The notes under the pieces are model-generated. The model had not been told where the DNA came from. It searched no databases and saw only the letters and a list, made by a program, of their open reading frames with translations. From JAQUBU01 sp036677685 (GTDB taxonomy: Bacteria; Bacillota; Syntrophomonadia; Syntrophomonadales; Syntrophomonadaceae), in assembly GCA_036677685.1 (NCBI GenBank), contig JAVBWA010000006.1, positions 1 through 45,033 of the forward strand: DNA of 45,033 nucleotides, given 5' to 3'. The position numbers and the translations under genes were made by a program. Shown here piece after piece: positions 1-8,449 of this stretch (position 1 is its first letter; each line of letters starts with the position of its first letter).

Positions 1-43
1 TGGCAAGCCAGGTTGTCAACAACCCCGTCCCCTATCTCACTCC

Positions 44-2500
44 CTACAGCTGCTCAAGGCCATACTTGGCCAGTTTGCGATAAAGTGCCGATGTATGGAT
101 TCCCAGCATTTTAGCGGCTTGAACTTTGTTGCTGCTGGTCTTTTCCATAGCCTGAATTATTATTTGTCTTTCCAGTTGCTCGATGGCATCGGGCAGTGTT
201 GACAGGTTCGGTTCGCTGCGATAATAAGTATTTTCCAGCAGGTTGGGAAAGTGTTTGATGTTTATCCGGTTTTCGTGGTTCATATCTGCCAGATTCAAAG
301 CCCGCTCCAGGAGGTTCTCCAGTTCCCGTATATTGCCAGGCCAGGAATAACTCTGCATAAGCTCAATGGCTTTGGGAGAGATCTTTTTAATATTAGTACC
401 AAGACGGCTGTTTATTTTTTGCATTAGAGTTTCTACCAACAAAGGGATGTCTTCAGTACGGTCCCGCAGCGGGGGAAGGTTCAATCTTACCACATTAAGC
501 CGGTAAAAAAGATCCTGGCGAAATTTCTGCTCGGCTACCAGTTGCTCAAGATAGGAGTTCGTGGCGGCAATAACCCGCGCATTTACATAAATAGGTTTGG
601 TGGCTCCCACCCTTTCGACAATTCGATCCTGCAATACGGTCAGGAGTTTGGTCTGCATGTTCAAGGGCATATCACCTATTTCATCCAGAAAAACCGTGCC
701 TCCCATGGCCAGTTCGAACTTGCCGTGTTTGCCGCCCTTCCGGGCGCCGGTAAAGGCTCCTTCCTCATAGCCGAACAATTCGGATTCAAGAAGACTTTCA
801 GGCAAAGCCGCACAGTTTATTTTTACAAAGGGGTAGGCACTGCGGCTGCTGGAATTATGGATGGCCTGGGCAAACAATTCCTTGCCGGTGCCGCTTTCTC
901 CGGTTATTAAGACGGTAGACAAGGTGTGCGAAAGTTGTTCGGCCACCGATTTAAGCCGCTGGAAAGCCGGGGATTCACCGATCAAATCTTTAAATTGCCA
1001 CTGGGCTTGGTAACCCTGGCGGATTTCTTCCTTATAAATATTCAGTTCCTTTTCGGTTTCCTGCAGCTTATTCATCAGAGCTTTGGCCCCTGATACATCC
1101 ATAAACAGGCTGCGGGCGATGGCCCCGATTATTTCACCGTTCTCAATAATGGGGATACGGGTTACAATAAATTTTTTTCCATTGACCGAATAAATGTCGG
1201 CTTCATCGATTCGCCCTGTTTCCAGGATTTCGGGCAGCAACGAATTGGGAGTTACGTCGAGGATATGGCGACCCACGGCCTGGCTCTTGTCCAAACCCAG
1301 AGTGTCGAGGTAGGTGGGATTGGCAGCGGTTATGATGCCGTCTTTGTCTACAATTACATAAACCATATAAGGGCTTTCGATTAATGCCTCTGATATAACC
1401 CGGAACTCTTTCTCATTGCCATAAATCTTTTGCATGAACAGTTTGGATCCGGACATATCAAGAAAAAGGCTTTTGGCAATTGCCCCAATTATTTTGCCAT
1501 CCTGCATAACCGGCATACGGCTCATTATGGTATCCCGACCATTTATCGACCAGAAAACCGCCTCGTCAATGCGCCCGGTTTTTAAAATCTCCGGCAGTTC
1601 TGAATCCGGCACGATATCAACAATATATTTGCCTGCCGCTTCTTCCTTGCTCATTCCCAAAATATCGAGGAAAGTCCGGTTTATTGCGGTGATCATGCCA
1701 TCCTTGTCCACAATTACGTAAAGCATATAGGGGCTTTCTATCAAAGCTTCCGAAAGCGAGCGAAATTCTTTCTCGGTTTCCTGCATTTTCTGCATCATTA
1801 CTTTAACTCCGGAAACATCCAGGAAAAGGCTCTTGCCTACCGCCCCGATAATTTCACCATTTTTGATAATAGGCAGCCGGGTGACAATGGTATCCCGGTC
1901 ATTGATCGGCCAGATGTCGGCCTTGTCCACCCGACCGGTGCGCAGCACCTCCGGCAATTGAGAATGAGGAATTACCTCAAGAATAGGCTTGCCGATAACA
2001 TCCTTTTTCTCCAGTTTCAACTCATCCAGATAGGTCTGATTCATCATGGTAATCAGGCCTTCTTTATTTACACATACGTAAACCATATAGGGGCTTTCGA
2101 TCAAAGCTTCGGAAAAAGCCTGAAACTCCTCTTCGGTTTCCTGAAGCTTTTGCATCAATATCCGGGCTCCGGGCATATCCAGAAAAAAGCTCTGCCCGAT
2201 GGCACCCACAATTTCCCCATCTTTTACTATGGGCAGGCGGGTTACTACGGTGTCATGACCGTTGATCGGCCAAATATCCGCTTTATCTATGCGGCCGGTT
2301 TTTAGAACCTCGGGTAATTCCGAATGCGGCAGAACTTCCAGGACATGCTTGCCGATGGCCTGCTCCCGGCGCAGTCCCAGCACTTCCAAAAAGGTTTTAT
2401 TCATGAAGGTGATATAAGCATTTTTGTCGACCATCACCAGAGCCATAAACGGGCTTTCCAGTAACCGTTCATTTATGCCTTCTATATCTAAATTAGGCAT
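44..2500 (-). CDS. Sigma-54-dependent activator with four tandem PAS domains
   Basis: Enhancer-binding transcription activator of about 818 residues. Four PAS modules of about 120 residues follow one another; each contains an ESPYM-like start, a TRLPI/TRMPV strand and an F(L/M)D(M/V)(S/P)G segment, and each ends in a short helical linker. An AAA+ domain follows with Walker A (GESGTGKE), the GAFTGA loop that contacts sigma-54 and a Walker B (VFLDEIGD). A Fis-type helix-turn-helix lies at the C-terminus (NKVQAAKMLGIHTSALYRKL). The ATG at 2500 is chosen because AAGGGGG lies just upstream; an in-frame extension to 2557 has no better site. There is no receiver domain, so the signal is probably a small ligand or redox state read by the PAS array. 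No target operon is visible; it may lie beyond position 1. The function class is certain, the ligand unknown. Confidence 0.95.
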   Translation of the reverse strand: MPNLDIEGINERLLESPFMALVMVDKNAYITFMNKTFLEVLGLRREQAIGKHVLEVLPHSELPEVLKTGRIDKADIWPINGHDTVVTRLPIVKDGEIVGAIGQSFFLDMPGARILMQKLQETEEEFQAFSEALIESPYMVYVCVNKEGLITMMNQTYLDELKLEKKDVIGKPILEVIPHSQLPEVLRTGRVDKADIWPINDRDTIVTRLPIIKNGEIIGAVGKSLFLDVSGVKVMMQKMQETEKEFRSLSEALIESPYMLYVIVDKDGMITAINRTFLDILGMSKEEAAGKYIVDIVPDSELPEILKTGRIDEAVFWSINGRDTIMSRMPVMQDGKIIGAIAKSLFLDMSGSKLFMQKIYGNEKEFRVISEALIESPYMVYVIVDKDGIITAANPTYLDTLGLDKSQAVGRHILDVTPNSLLPEILETGRIDEADIYSVNGKKFIVTRIPIIENGEIIGAIARSLFMDVSGAKALMNKLQETEKELNIYKEEIRQGYQAQWQFKDLIGESPAFQRLKSVAEQLSHTLSTVLITGESGTGKELFAQAIHNSSSRSAYPFVKINCAALPESLLESELFGYEEGAFTGARKGGKHGKFELAMGGTVFLDEIGDMPLNMQTKLLTVLQDRIVERVGATKPIYVNARVIAATNSYLEQLVAEQKFRQDLFYRLNVVRLNLPPLRDRTEDIPLLVETLMQKINSRLGTNIKKISPKAIELMQSYSWPGNIRELENLLERALNLADMNHENRINIKHFPNLLENTYYRSEPNLSTLPDAIEQLERQIIIQAMEKTSSNKVQAAKMLGIHTSALYRKLAKYGLEQL

Positions 2501-2638
2501 AAAAACAACCCCCTTAACCATGTAACACACAAGCTCAATATCTATATAATTATACATTTTTCTAATTAATTTTTCATGGAAAAAGAAATTACTTGTAAGT
2601 GAGAGTTTTGCATAATTAACTTATACAAAAAAGACATT

Positions 2639-2697
2639 CAATATATAGTGACTTTAATAAAACGATGGAACTATATATTGTGCTCCCGAAAGGGATC
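2639..2697. promoter_or_regulatory. Two consecutive inverted repeats upstream of the peptide gene
   Basis: A perfect 11-bp inverted repeat (CAATATATAGT at 2639-2649, ACTATATATTG at 2670-2680, 20-nt spacer) is followed directly by TCCC-GAAA-GGGA (about 2684-2695), a stem capped by a GNRA-type tetraloop. The rest of 2501-2827 is AT-rich, with no gene seen. It could be the 5' leader of the peptide/radical SAM unit or an operator. No known riboswitch class was recognised. Confidence 0.4.
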
Positions 2698-2827
2698 TTC
2701 AGTGAATCTTAAATATGGAAAATCCTTAAGTAATTAATTAAAGGATAGCCTTAAAGTACCAATATTTACATATATAAATAATTATGGTAATGTAATTATA
2801 TAACAAAAATAAAAAGGAGGTTAAAAA

Positions 2828-2959
2828 ATGACTAAGACCAAACCGGAACAGTCTCAGGAAACAGCCAGCCAGCAAGAGGCCAAGGACAATGTCAAACTCA
2901 TCCGCCCCAACACTGATACAGCCCAAACCAATGGGTATCCCTGTCGATGGTTCCTGTAA
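2828..2959 (+). CDS. 43-residue peptide, candidate RiPP precursor
   Basis: Short gene preceded by a strong ribosome binding site (AAGGAGG at 2814-2820, about 7 nt before the ATG). The product is hydrophilic and rich in Gln, Thr, Glu and Lys for about 34 residues, then changes to an aromatic, Cys-containing end, NGYPCRWFL. That is the leader-plus-core layout of ribosomally made, post-translationally modified peptides. The radical SAM/SPASM gene begins 108 nt downstream on the same strand with nothing between, which supports a substrate/enzyme pair. The single Cys and the Tyr and Trp near the end would be the obvious modification sites (thioether or cyclophane-type crosslink), but this is inference. 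No known precursor family is recognised. Confidence 0.6.
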   Translation: MTKTKPEQSQETASQQEAKDNVKLIRPNTDTAQTNGYPCRWFL

Positions 2960-3067
2960 TATATAATCCATCGTATTATTAAAGATTACATAACTCCTTT
3001 GATGCGGGTCAATGGCCTGGCAACGGAGGGGTTTATTTTTGAAATTTGACAGCGGCAGGTGATTATA

Positions 3068-4312
3068 ATGGAGCTTTCCCGCTATGTTTTTACCATTCCT
3101 TATGAGGATTCCCGGCAGCTTATTTTTAGTTCTCTTACGGGATGTTTAATAACGTTGGATGCCGCTTGTTTCCGTAACGGGAAACTGCTTGAAAGCCAAT
3201 TAACCCCCGCTGACATGGAGATATTGCGCGAAGGTGCCTATTTAGCCGATGATAGCAAAATAATAAGTCAGCTTGACAGCATGTACCGCTCCCCTCCGGA
3301 CACCTTGATGTTAAATATTGAGGTAGCCGGGCACTGCAATCTGTCCTGTTCCTACTGTTACCAGCATGGCTGGCCGCCGCGCGGCACTATCCAAAATGAT
3401 ACTATAGAAAAAATCCTGACCTATATCAAAAAGTGTTCGGAGCGTTTGGATTACAAAACGGTCAAAATAGATTTTATCGGCGGTGAACCCTTTCTGGCAG
3501 CAGACCAAATGGCCCGCATTTTTAATGAGGTGAAAAGTTTTTGCCTGGGGAAAAATCTCAGCCTGGAGGCGCAGGCCGAAAGCAATGGCACACTTCTTAA
3601 GCCTCAAATTTTAAAGCTGTTTGACCATCTGGACCTCTCCGTAACTCTGTCCGCCCAGGAAGATCATGATAAATACCGGGCTTATAAAAATGGGCGAGGC
3701 AGCTACGAGCAGATCGTCACAAACCTAATGAACTGCCAGAATTTGTTGGCTAATCATTCGATAAAGCTTTCATTACGATATAATGTTCATGCCGGCAACT
3801 GCCGCCAGTTTTCTGCCTTTCTAGCCGAGATAAAGCGCCTGGGGCTGCGGATAGAAACTGTTAAAACTGCCTGGGCTGCCGAATATGAATTCAATGATTT
3901 TCGGAATGGCTTAACCATGGAAGAATTCTTGGCCTGGAATTCCACTGAAGCCATTGACGCGCTTCTGGAGTATGATTATCCGGTTTCCTTTTACCCGCAT
4001 GCTGTAAGCAAACGTTGTGGAGCTTACCAACCCTTCAATTGCAAGGTTTTTTATGATGGCTCCATCGGTTTGTGCAATGCTTCCGCTTATGGCAGCAGCA
4101 ATTTAAGCATTGAAGAACTGGCGCAAAATCCCGAGGCTTTAAATGAGCATTATGCGGAAGTAAAAAACTGGACTCCGCTTCAGGATGCGGAATGTGCAGG
4201 GTGTAGAAAACTCTTGCTATGCGGCGGCAAGACTTTTTGCCGGATCAATCCTTGCGACTATTCACCATACGATTTGGAGATTTTCTTGAAAAAATATGTC
4301 CAGTTTGTTTAA
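3068..4312 (+). CDS. Radical SAM/SPASM protein, probable peptide maturase
   Basis: Radical S-adenosylmethionine enzyme of 414 residues. The [4Fe-4S]/SAM motif is CNLSCSYC near residue 95. The C-terminal third has eight cysteines in a SPASM-like order: a CX13GX4C unit (near residues 317-336), then CX2CX5C and further Cys, ready to hold auxiliary clusters. Length and layout match peptide-modifying enzymes and anaerobic sulfatase maturases. The start is the ATG at 3068 with AGGTGA five bases upstream; an in-frame GTG lies at 3059. The neighbouring 43-residue peptide makes peptide crosslinking the favoured role. No protease or exporter is adjacent. A strong hairpin terminator follows. The family is certain; the substrate is inferred. 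Confidence 0.85.
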   Translation: MELSRYVFTIPYEDSRQLIFSSLTGCLITLDAACFRNGKLLESQLTPADMEILREGAYLADDSKIISQLDSMYRSPPDTLMLNIEVAGHCNLSCSYCYQHGWPPRGTIQNDTIEKILTYIKKCSERLDYKTVKIDFIGGEPFLAADQMARIFNEVKSFCLGKNLSLEAQAESNGTLLKPQILKLFDHLDLSVTLSAQEDHDKYRAYKNGRGSYEQIVTNLMNCQNLLANHSIKLSLRYNVHAGNCRQFSAFLAEIKRLGLRIETVKTAWAAEYEFNDFRNGLTMEEFLAWNSTEAIDALLEYDYPVSFYPHAVSKRCGAYQPFNCKVFYDGSIGLCNASAYGSSNLSIEELAQNPEALNEHYAEVKNWTPLQDAECAGCRKLLLCGGKTFCRINPCDYSPYDLEIFLKKYVQFV

Positions 4313-4368
4313 TGATTTTATACGAGAGTATTGATTGAACTGCCAGTAACATAAATAAACAAAAAGGG

Positions 4369-4405
4369 ACAAGACATAACATTAAGATATGTTATGTCTT
4401 GTTTT
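4369..4405 (+). terminator. Rho-independent terminator after the radical SAM gene
   Basis: A perfect 14-bp stem (ACAAGACATAACAT / ATGTTATGTCTTGT) with a 6-nt loop is followed by TTTTG. It closes the peptide/radical SAM unit and separates it from the modABC-like operon. Confidence 0.85.
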
Positions 4406-4494
4406 GTGTTAAAATGTATATTTAGATGGAGAGCACGGTTATATTTTGTCAGTTAACGCAAAAGTTTTAAACAAAGATAAAAGAGGTGATTGCT

Positions 4495-4563
4495 ATGGAT
4501 TCAGGCCCCAGGCCGGATTTAAACGATATTTCCGAGAACAAATGCCAAACCGCTGCTAATTGA
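4495..4563 (+). CDS. 22-residue open frame, possible leader peptide
   Basis: Short frame (MDSGPRPDLNDISENKCQTAAN) with a good ribosome binding site (AGAGGTGA, 6-7 nt before the ATG). It ends 37 nt before the transporter binding-protein gene. No family is recognised. It could be a translated leader of the transporter operon or chance. The spacing and the ribosome binding site are the only support. Confidence 0.3.
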   Translation: MDSGPRPDLNDISENKCQTAAN

Positions 4564-4600
4564 AAATGAAGAAAAATAATTGGGGAGAGGAAGTTTACTT

Positions 4601-5437
4601 ATGAAAAAGATTAGAAAATGGACAGTGTTGTTATTTGCAATTTTACTGATGGCAGCTTTCAGTCTTGCCGGCTGTGGTGAACAGACTGCAGTCAAGTCAG
4701 ATGATACCAACAAAAAGGAAGCTGTGCAAACTTTGAAATATCAGGGTCAAAGCCTTTTGGTTCACAGTGGGGCGGGATTAAGCAAGGCTATGGACGAAAT
4801 GGGCCAGGTTTTTGAACAGAAGTATGGTGCCAAAGTTAATTTCAATTATGCCGGTTGTGCCCAGTTGCTTGGTCAGATGGAGATCAACAAAAAAGGTGAT
4901 GTTTTTGTGGGCGGTTCACTCAATGATATGAAAATAGCCCAGGAAAAAGGCTTTACCGAAAAGTATGTTGAAGTAGTCTATCACATTCCTGCTATTGCAG
5001 TTCCCAAAGGTAATCCAGCCTCGATTACAGGTTTGGCGGATCTGGCCAAACCAGGTGTAAAACTAGTTCTGGGTGATGAAAAAACCAATGCTATAGGTAA
5101 AAAAGGTGCGAAAATATTTGCCAAGAACAATTTACAGGCGGGTATTGCGAAGAACGTGGTGGCCCGTGATGCTACGGTAAATGAAATAGTAACCCACATA
5201 GCCATGAAACAGGGCGATGCTGGCTTAATCTGGGAAGATAACGGGTTTGAGGCCAAGGATATTGAGGTAATATCCATTCCTAAAGAACAAAACATTATTG
5301 AAACGGTGCCGGTATGTGTTCTGAGCTTTACTGAAAAACCGGAACTGGCCCAGGACTTTGCGGATTTTGTGAGTTCCGAAGAAGGCAAGGCCATATTCCT
5401 TAAACACGGGTTCAAAGCCATAGAGCCAGTAAAATAA
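4601..5437 (+). CDS. modA: Molybdate/tungstate-type ABC transporter, substrate-binding lipoprotein
   Basis: Binding protein of 278 residues. The N-terminus has a Lys-rich start, a hydrophobic stretch and a lipobox (LAGC), so it is predicted to be a lipoprotein on the outer face of the membrane. The body has the ModA/WtpA layout: a Ser-containing anion loop (LVHSGAGLS), a G(D)VFVGGS strand, IPAIAVPKGNP and a late EEGKAIFLKHGF segment. The ATG at 4601 is chosen because it begins the signal sequence; GGGGAGAGG lies upstream. It starts a three-gene operon with a ModB-like permease and a TOBE-domain ATPase. Molybdate and tungstate cannot be told apart by eye. Syntrophic anaerobes need either metal for formate dehydrogenases. 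Confidence 0.8.
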   Translation: MKKIRKWTVLLFAILLMAAFSLAGCGEQTAVKSDDTNKKEAVQTLKYQGQSLLVHSGAGLSKAMDEMGQVFEQKYGAKVNFNYAGCAQLLGQMEINKKGDVFVGGSLNDMKIAQEKGFTEKYVEVVYHIPAIAVPKGNPASITGLADLAKPGVKLVLGDEKTNAIGKKGAKIFAKNNLQAGIAKNVVARDATVNEIVTHIAMKQGDAGLIWEDNGFEAKDIEVISIPKEQNIIETVPVCVLSFTEKPELAQDFADFVSSEEGKAIFLKHGFKAIEPVK

Positions 5438-5473
5438 TTAAGAAACTGGGGTCTGTTTTTACAAACAGTTAAA

Positions 5474-5504
5474 GGGGGACAGGCTCGATCCGGGACTGTC
5501 CCCC
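5474..5504 (+). repeat. GC-rich hairpin between modA-like and modB-like genes
   Basis: A nine-base perfect stem (GGGGGACAG / CTGTCCCCC) with a 13-nt loop lies in the 125-nt gap after the binding-protein gene. No T-run follows, so it is more likely an mRNA-stabilising or attenuating hairpin that raises binding-protein output over permease than a full terminator. This is inferred from position and sequence. Confidence 0.6.
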
Positions 5505-5562
5505 CAGAATATGAGACCGGTGTGAAAAATAGTTCATTAAAAACCAAATCCGGGAGGCAATA

Positions 5563-6420
5563 ATGAAGCCTAATCACCATTCTGCAAATAAGCAAGTGAC
5601 TGCCCCACAAGAACTCCAGGCCATAGGTAACAGGCTTTTTCAAGGTATTATAGTGTTTATTGTTTTTATTTTATTTGCATTTGTTTTTTCAGCCCTGGCC
5701 AATATAGTATGGAAAGGATTGGCCGGGCTTTTGCAAAGCATAGCCAGCAGGGAAATTCAGTTTGCCATTAGGCTTAGCTTGTTTACTTCTATTACTTCCA
5801 CCCTGATTTGCATTGCTTTTGCCCTACCAGTGGCTTATGGCCTGGAACGTTTTAAAATTCCGGGACGTAAATTAATCAATATAGTTTTGGATATACCATT
5901 ATCCCTGCCGCCCCTGGTTTCCGGAGTAGCCTTGCTGCTCCTTTTAGGCACTACCGGTTTCGGAGGCGTATTGGCTGAGCACGGTTTGAGATTTGTTTTT
6001 TCCGTAAACGGGATCATACTTGCGCAATTCTTTATTATCACCCCTTATATGATCAGGGTGTTGAAGTCTACTATAGCCGACATTAATCCGCGTCTGGAGT
6101 TTGTGGCTCGTACTTTAGGATGTTCACAATGGCAGGCATTTTATAAGATTACGCTGCCGCTGGCCAAAAACGGCATTATTGCTGGGTTGGTAATAAGCTG
6201 GGCCCGGGCTATTGGGGAATTCGGTTGTGCTCTAATGGTGGCTGGTGCAACTCGGATGCTAACTGAGACCTTGCCGGTTGCCCTATATCTGAATATGTCC
6301 ATTGGCAACCTGGAAATGGCTATGGCTTCAGCAACCTGCTTAATTATTATTTCGCTAGTATCCCTCTTTGTTTTTGAAATGGTGGGAGCTCGCCAGGTCC
6401 CGGCTTCCCGCATCAACTAA
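5563..6420 (+). CDS. modB: Molybdate/tungstate-type ABC transporter, permease
   Basis: Integral membrane protein of 285 residues with about six hydrophobic segments. It has the binding-protein-dependent permease signature that docks on the ATPase (an EFVARTLGCSQWQAFYKITLP region, the EAA loop) and the ModB/WtpB-like stretch ARAIGEFGCALMVAG. The ATG at 5563 has GGGAGG seven bases upstream. It lies in the same operon as the lipoprotein and ATPase genes. The N-terminal 30 residues are hydrophilic and cytosolic. Substrate is inferred from the family of all three subunits. Confidence 0.85.
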   Translation: MKPNHHSANKQVTAPQELQAIGNRLFQGIIVFIVFILFAFVFSALANIVWKGLAGLLQSIASREIQFAIRLSLFTSITSTLICIAFALPVAYGLERFKIPGRKLINIVLDIPLSLPPLVSGVALLLLLGTTGFGGVLAEHGLRFVFSVNGIILAQFFIITPYMIRVLKSTIADINPRLEFVARTLGCSQWQAFYKITLPLAKNGIIAGLVISWARAIGEFGCALMVAGATRMLTETLPVALYLNMSIGNLEMAMASATCLIIISLVSLFVFEMVGARQVPASRIN

Positions 6421-6435
6421 GGCCAGGAGTAAAGA

Positions 6436-7482
6436 ATGATTAGCTTACGCAATATTTCCAAACAGTTGGGCGATTTCAGCTTAAAAAAGATTAATTTGAG
6501 TATAGATGATCATGAATATTTTGTAATACTTGGACCGACCGGTACAGGCAAAACGGTTGTATTGGAAATAATTGCGGGTATGTATAAGCCGGATATAGGT
6601 GAAGTTTGGATAAATGAACGCAATGTAACTGTGCAATATCCGGAAGCAAGGCATATTGGTTTTGTCTATCAGGATTATATGTTATTCCCCCACCTTGATG
6701 TGCGGGAGAATATTATCTTCGCATTAAAACTTAAAAAAACACCACCCAATATAATGAAACAAAAGCTTGAACAGATGACTGTTCTGCTCAACATACAAGG
6801 CTTATTAAAACGCTATCCTTCAACCCTAAGCGGTGGGGAGCAACAACGGGTAGCCATTGCCCGAGCCCTGGTTACTGAACCCGAGGTATTGCTGCTGGAC
6901 GAACCGTTAAGTGCCCTGGACCCCCGCAGTAAAGAATTGTTTCAGCAGGAATTAAAAAACATTCACCAGGCCATGAAAACTACTACCATACATATAACCC
7001 ATGATTTTAATGAAGCCCTGGTCCTGGCAGACCGGCTGGGGATTATGTGCAACGGCGAAATAGTTCAGATAGGAAAACCTGAAGAGGTATTTCAAAGACC
7101 CTGCTCGCAGTTTGTGGCAGAATTTGTGGGGATGGAAAATATTTATAGCGGGGAGATTGGGGATGAAGCTGCAGGCCGATACGTAAAGATTGGCTCACTA
7201 AAATTGAGTGCAAGGTCGGAACTGAAAGGCAGGGTTAGAATCGCTATTCGTCCCGAAGATATAATAATTTCCAGGGGGAAAATCTCCAGTAGCGCCCAAA
7301 ATACCGTTAATGGCCGTATTGCCCAAATCATCCCCCGGGGATCTTTTTTCAAGGTAATGCTTGATGTTGCCGGTTTAACTATGGCGGCCCTGGTGACCAG
7401 GCAGGCGGTGGTTGAATTAGGCCTTGAACCGGGGCAGGAAGTCTGGGCGGTTTTCAAAACCACGGCGGTGCATGTTTTTTAA
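6436..7482 (+). CDS. modC: Molybdate/tungstate-type ABC transporter, ATPase
   Basis: ATP-binding subunit of 348 residues. Walker A is GPTGTGKT, the Q-loop is VYQDYMLFP, the signature is LSGGEQQR, Walker B is VLLLDEP and the switch His is in HITHDF. After the nucleotide-binding domain (about residues 1-235), the C-terminal 110 residues form a TOBE-like regulatory domain as in ModC/WtpC/PotA-type subunits. The start has AGGAGT upstream and lies 15 nt after the permease stop, so the genes are co-transcribed. No terminator was recognised after it. Confidence 0.88.
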   Translation: MISLRNISKQLGDFSLKKINLSIDDHEYFVILGPTGTGKTVVLEIIAGMYKPDIGEVWINERNVTVQYPEARHIGFVYQDYMLFPHLDVRENIIFALKLKKTPPNIMKQKLEQMTVLLNIQGLLKRYPSTLSGGEQQRVAIARALVTEPEVLLLDEPLSALDPRSKELFQQELKNIHQAMKTTTIHITHDFNEALVLADRLGIMCNGEIVQIGKPEEVFQRPCSQFVAEFVGMENIYSGEIGDEAAGRYVKIGSLKLSARSELKGRVRIAIRPEDIIISRGKISSSAQNTVNGRIAQIIPRGSFFKVMLDVAGLTMAALVTRQAVVELGLEPGQEVWAVFKTTAVHVF

Positions 7483-7712
7483 AGTAATTTCAGAACCTCC
7501 ATTGACCCTTCTTTGCTTTTATCCGTCTCTTATCTTGTAAATATACAATTCACAATCAGCATTTAATCATCATATGCACGCTTTCCAAGCAGCTACCCTA
7601 TAATCTGATGATGCCGTCTGCCTTATATAATATAATTGCGAAAATCGTTACATGCGCTTTTTCGTTACTTACTCGAAACGGCATTAATATAGTTTGGAAA
7701 GGAGGAAAGAGA

Positions 7713-8429
7713 ATGACCAACCAGGGATGGAAAGCCCCCGAAGCAGCCGAAAAATACAAGGAACTGGTAGATCTGGTGGCACCAGGCCGGAGGGAAATAT
7801 TGACCGCTATAGCCCGGTTAGTTACCGAGACAGCTTCGGGACCGCTCTGCATTATGGATATCGGCTGCGGTTGGGGTGATGTAAGTGCTGAAATATTGAA
7901 ATATTCCCCCGATGCCCGGGTTGTTATGAGCGACTTTTCCGAGGTTATGGTCGATATCACCAGCGAAAGATTTAAAGGCAATCCAAACGTAAGCGTTTTT
8001 CAACATGACCTTAACACCGGGCTGGGGTCATTTGAAGAAAAGAACTATGATGCGGTAGTTTCGTGTTTTGCCCTGCACCATTTGGAGTATGAGAACCGGG
8101 TGGGGCTGTACTCCGATATAAGAACAGTTTTAAAGCCGACCGGAGTCTTTATAAACGGGGATCTCTTTAAATGTGATTCCCTAATGATAAATGAATGGGA
8201 GTTTGACAATTATATACGATGGATGGCAGTTCAACTGAAAGAAAAGCTGGGGCAAGAACATACATTTTCCGCGCTTAAAACCAGGCAACTGAATAATTAC
8301 CAAACCATGGGAGATAAGCCGGGTACGGTCTGGGATATGTACAACGACCTTAAAGCGGTTGGGTTTCCATTTGTTGACTGCATCTGCAAATACCAGAACC
8401 TGGCGGTTTTGGCAGCAGGCAATAGATGA
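7713..8429 (+). CDS. Class I SAM-dependent methyltransferase
   Basis: Methyltransferase of 238 residues. The SAM-binding motif I is IMDIGCGWGD, followed by an acidic end of beta-2 (VMSDFS), a DLN loop and a motif-IV-like CFALHHL. The ATG at 7713 is chosen for its AAGGAGG site; the frame extends upstream without another good site. The substrate cannot be read from the sequence, although the LHHLEYENR and LKPTGVFINGDLF segments resemble the UbiE/Methyltransf_11-25 group that acts on small molecules. It stands alone, convergent with the exporter gene. The 230 nt before it hold nothing recognised. Confidence 0.8.
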   Translation: MTNQGWKAPEAAEKYKELVDLVAPGRREILTAIARLVTETASGPLCIMDIGCGWGDVSAEILKYSPDARVVMSDFSEVMVDITSERFKGNPNVSVFQHDLNTGLGSFEEKNYDAVVSCFALHHLEYENRVGLYSDIRTVLKPTGVFINGDLFKCDSLMINEWEFDNYIRWMAVQLKEKLGQEHTFSALKTRQLNNYQTMGDKPGTVWDMYNDLKAVGFPFVDCICKYQNLAVLAAGNR

Positions 8430-8449
8430 TAAAGCTAATAGTCAAACTG

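Noticed and set aside
2639..2697. Known riboswitch in front of the peptide gene
   Set aside because: Two hairpins are visible but no consensus core of a known class could be recognised by eye; left as an unassigned structure.
2738..2971. 77-codon minus-strand frame over the candidate peptide gene
   Set aside because: It has no ribosome binding site, covers the AT-rich leader, and the opposite strand has a better-initiated gene.
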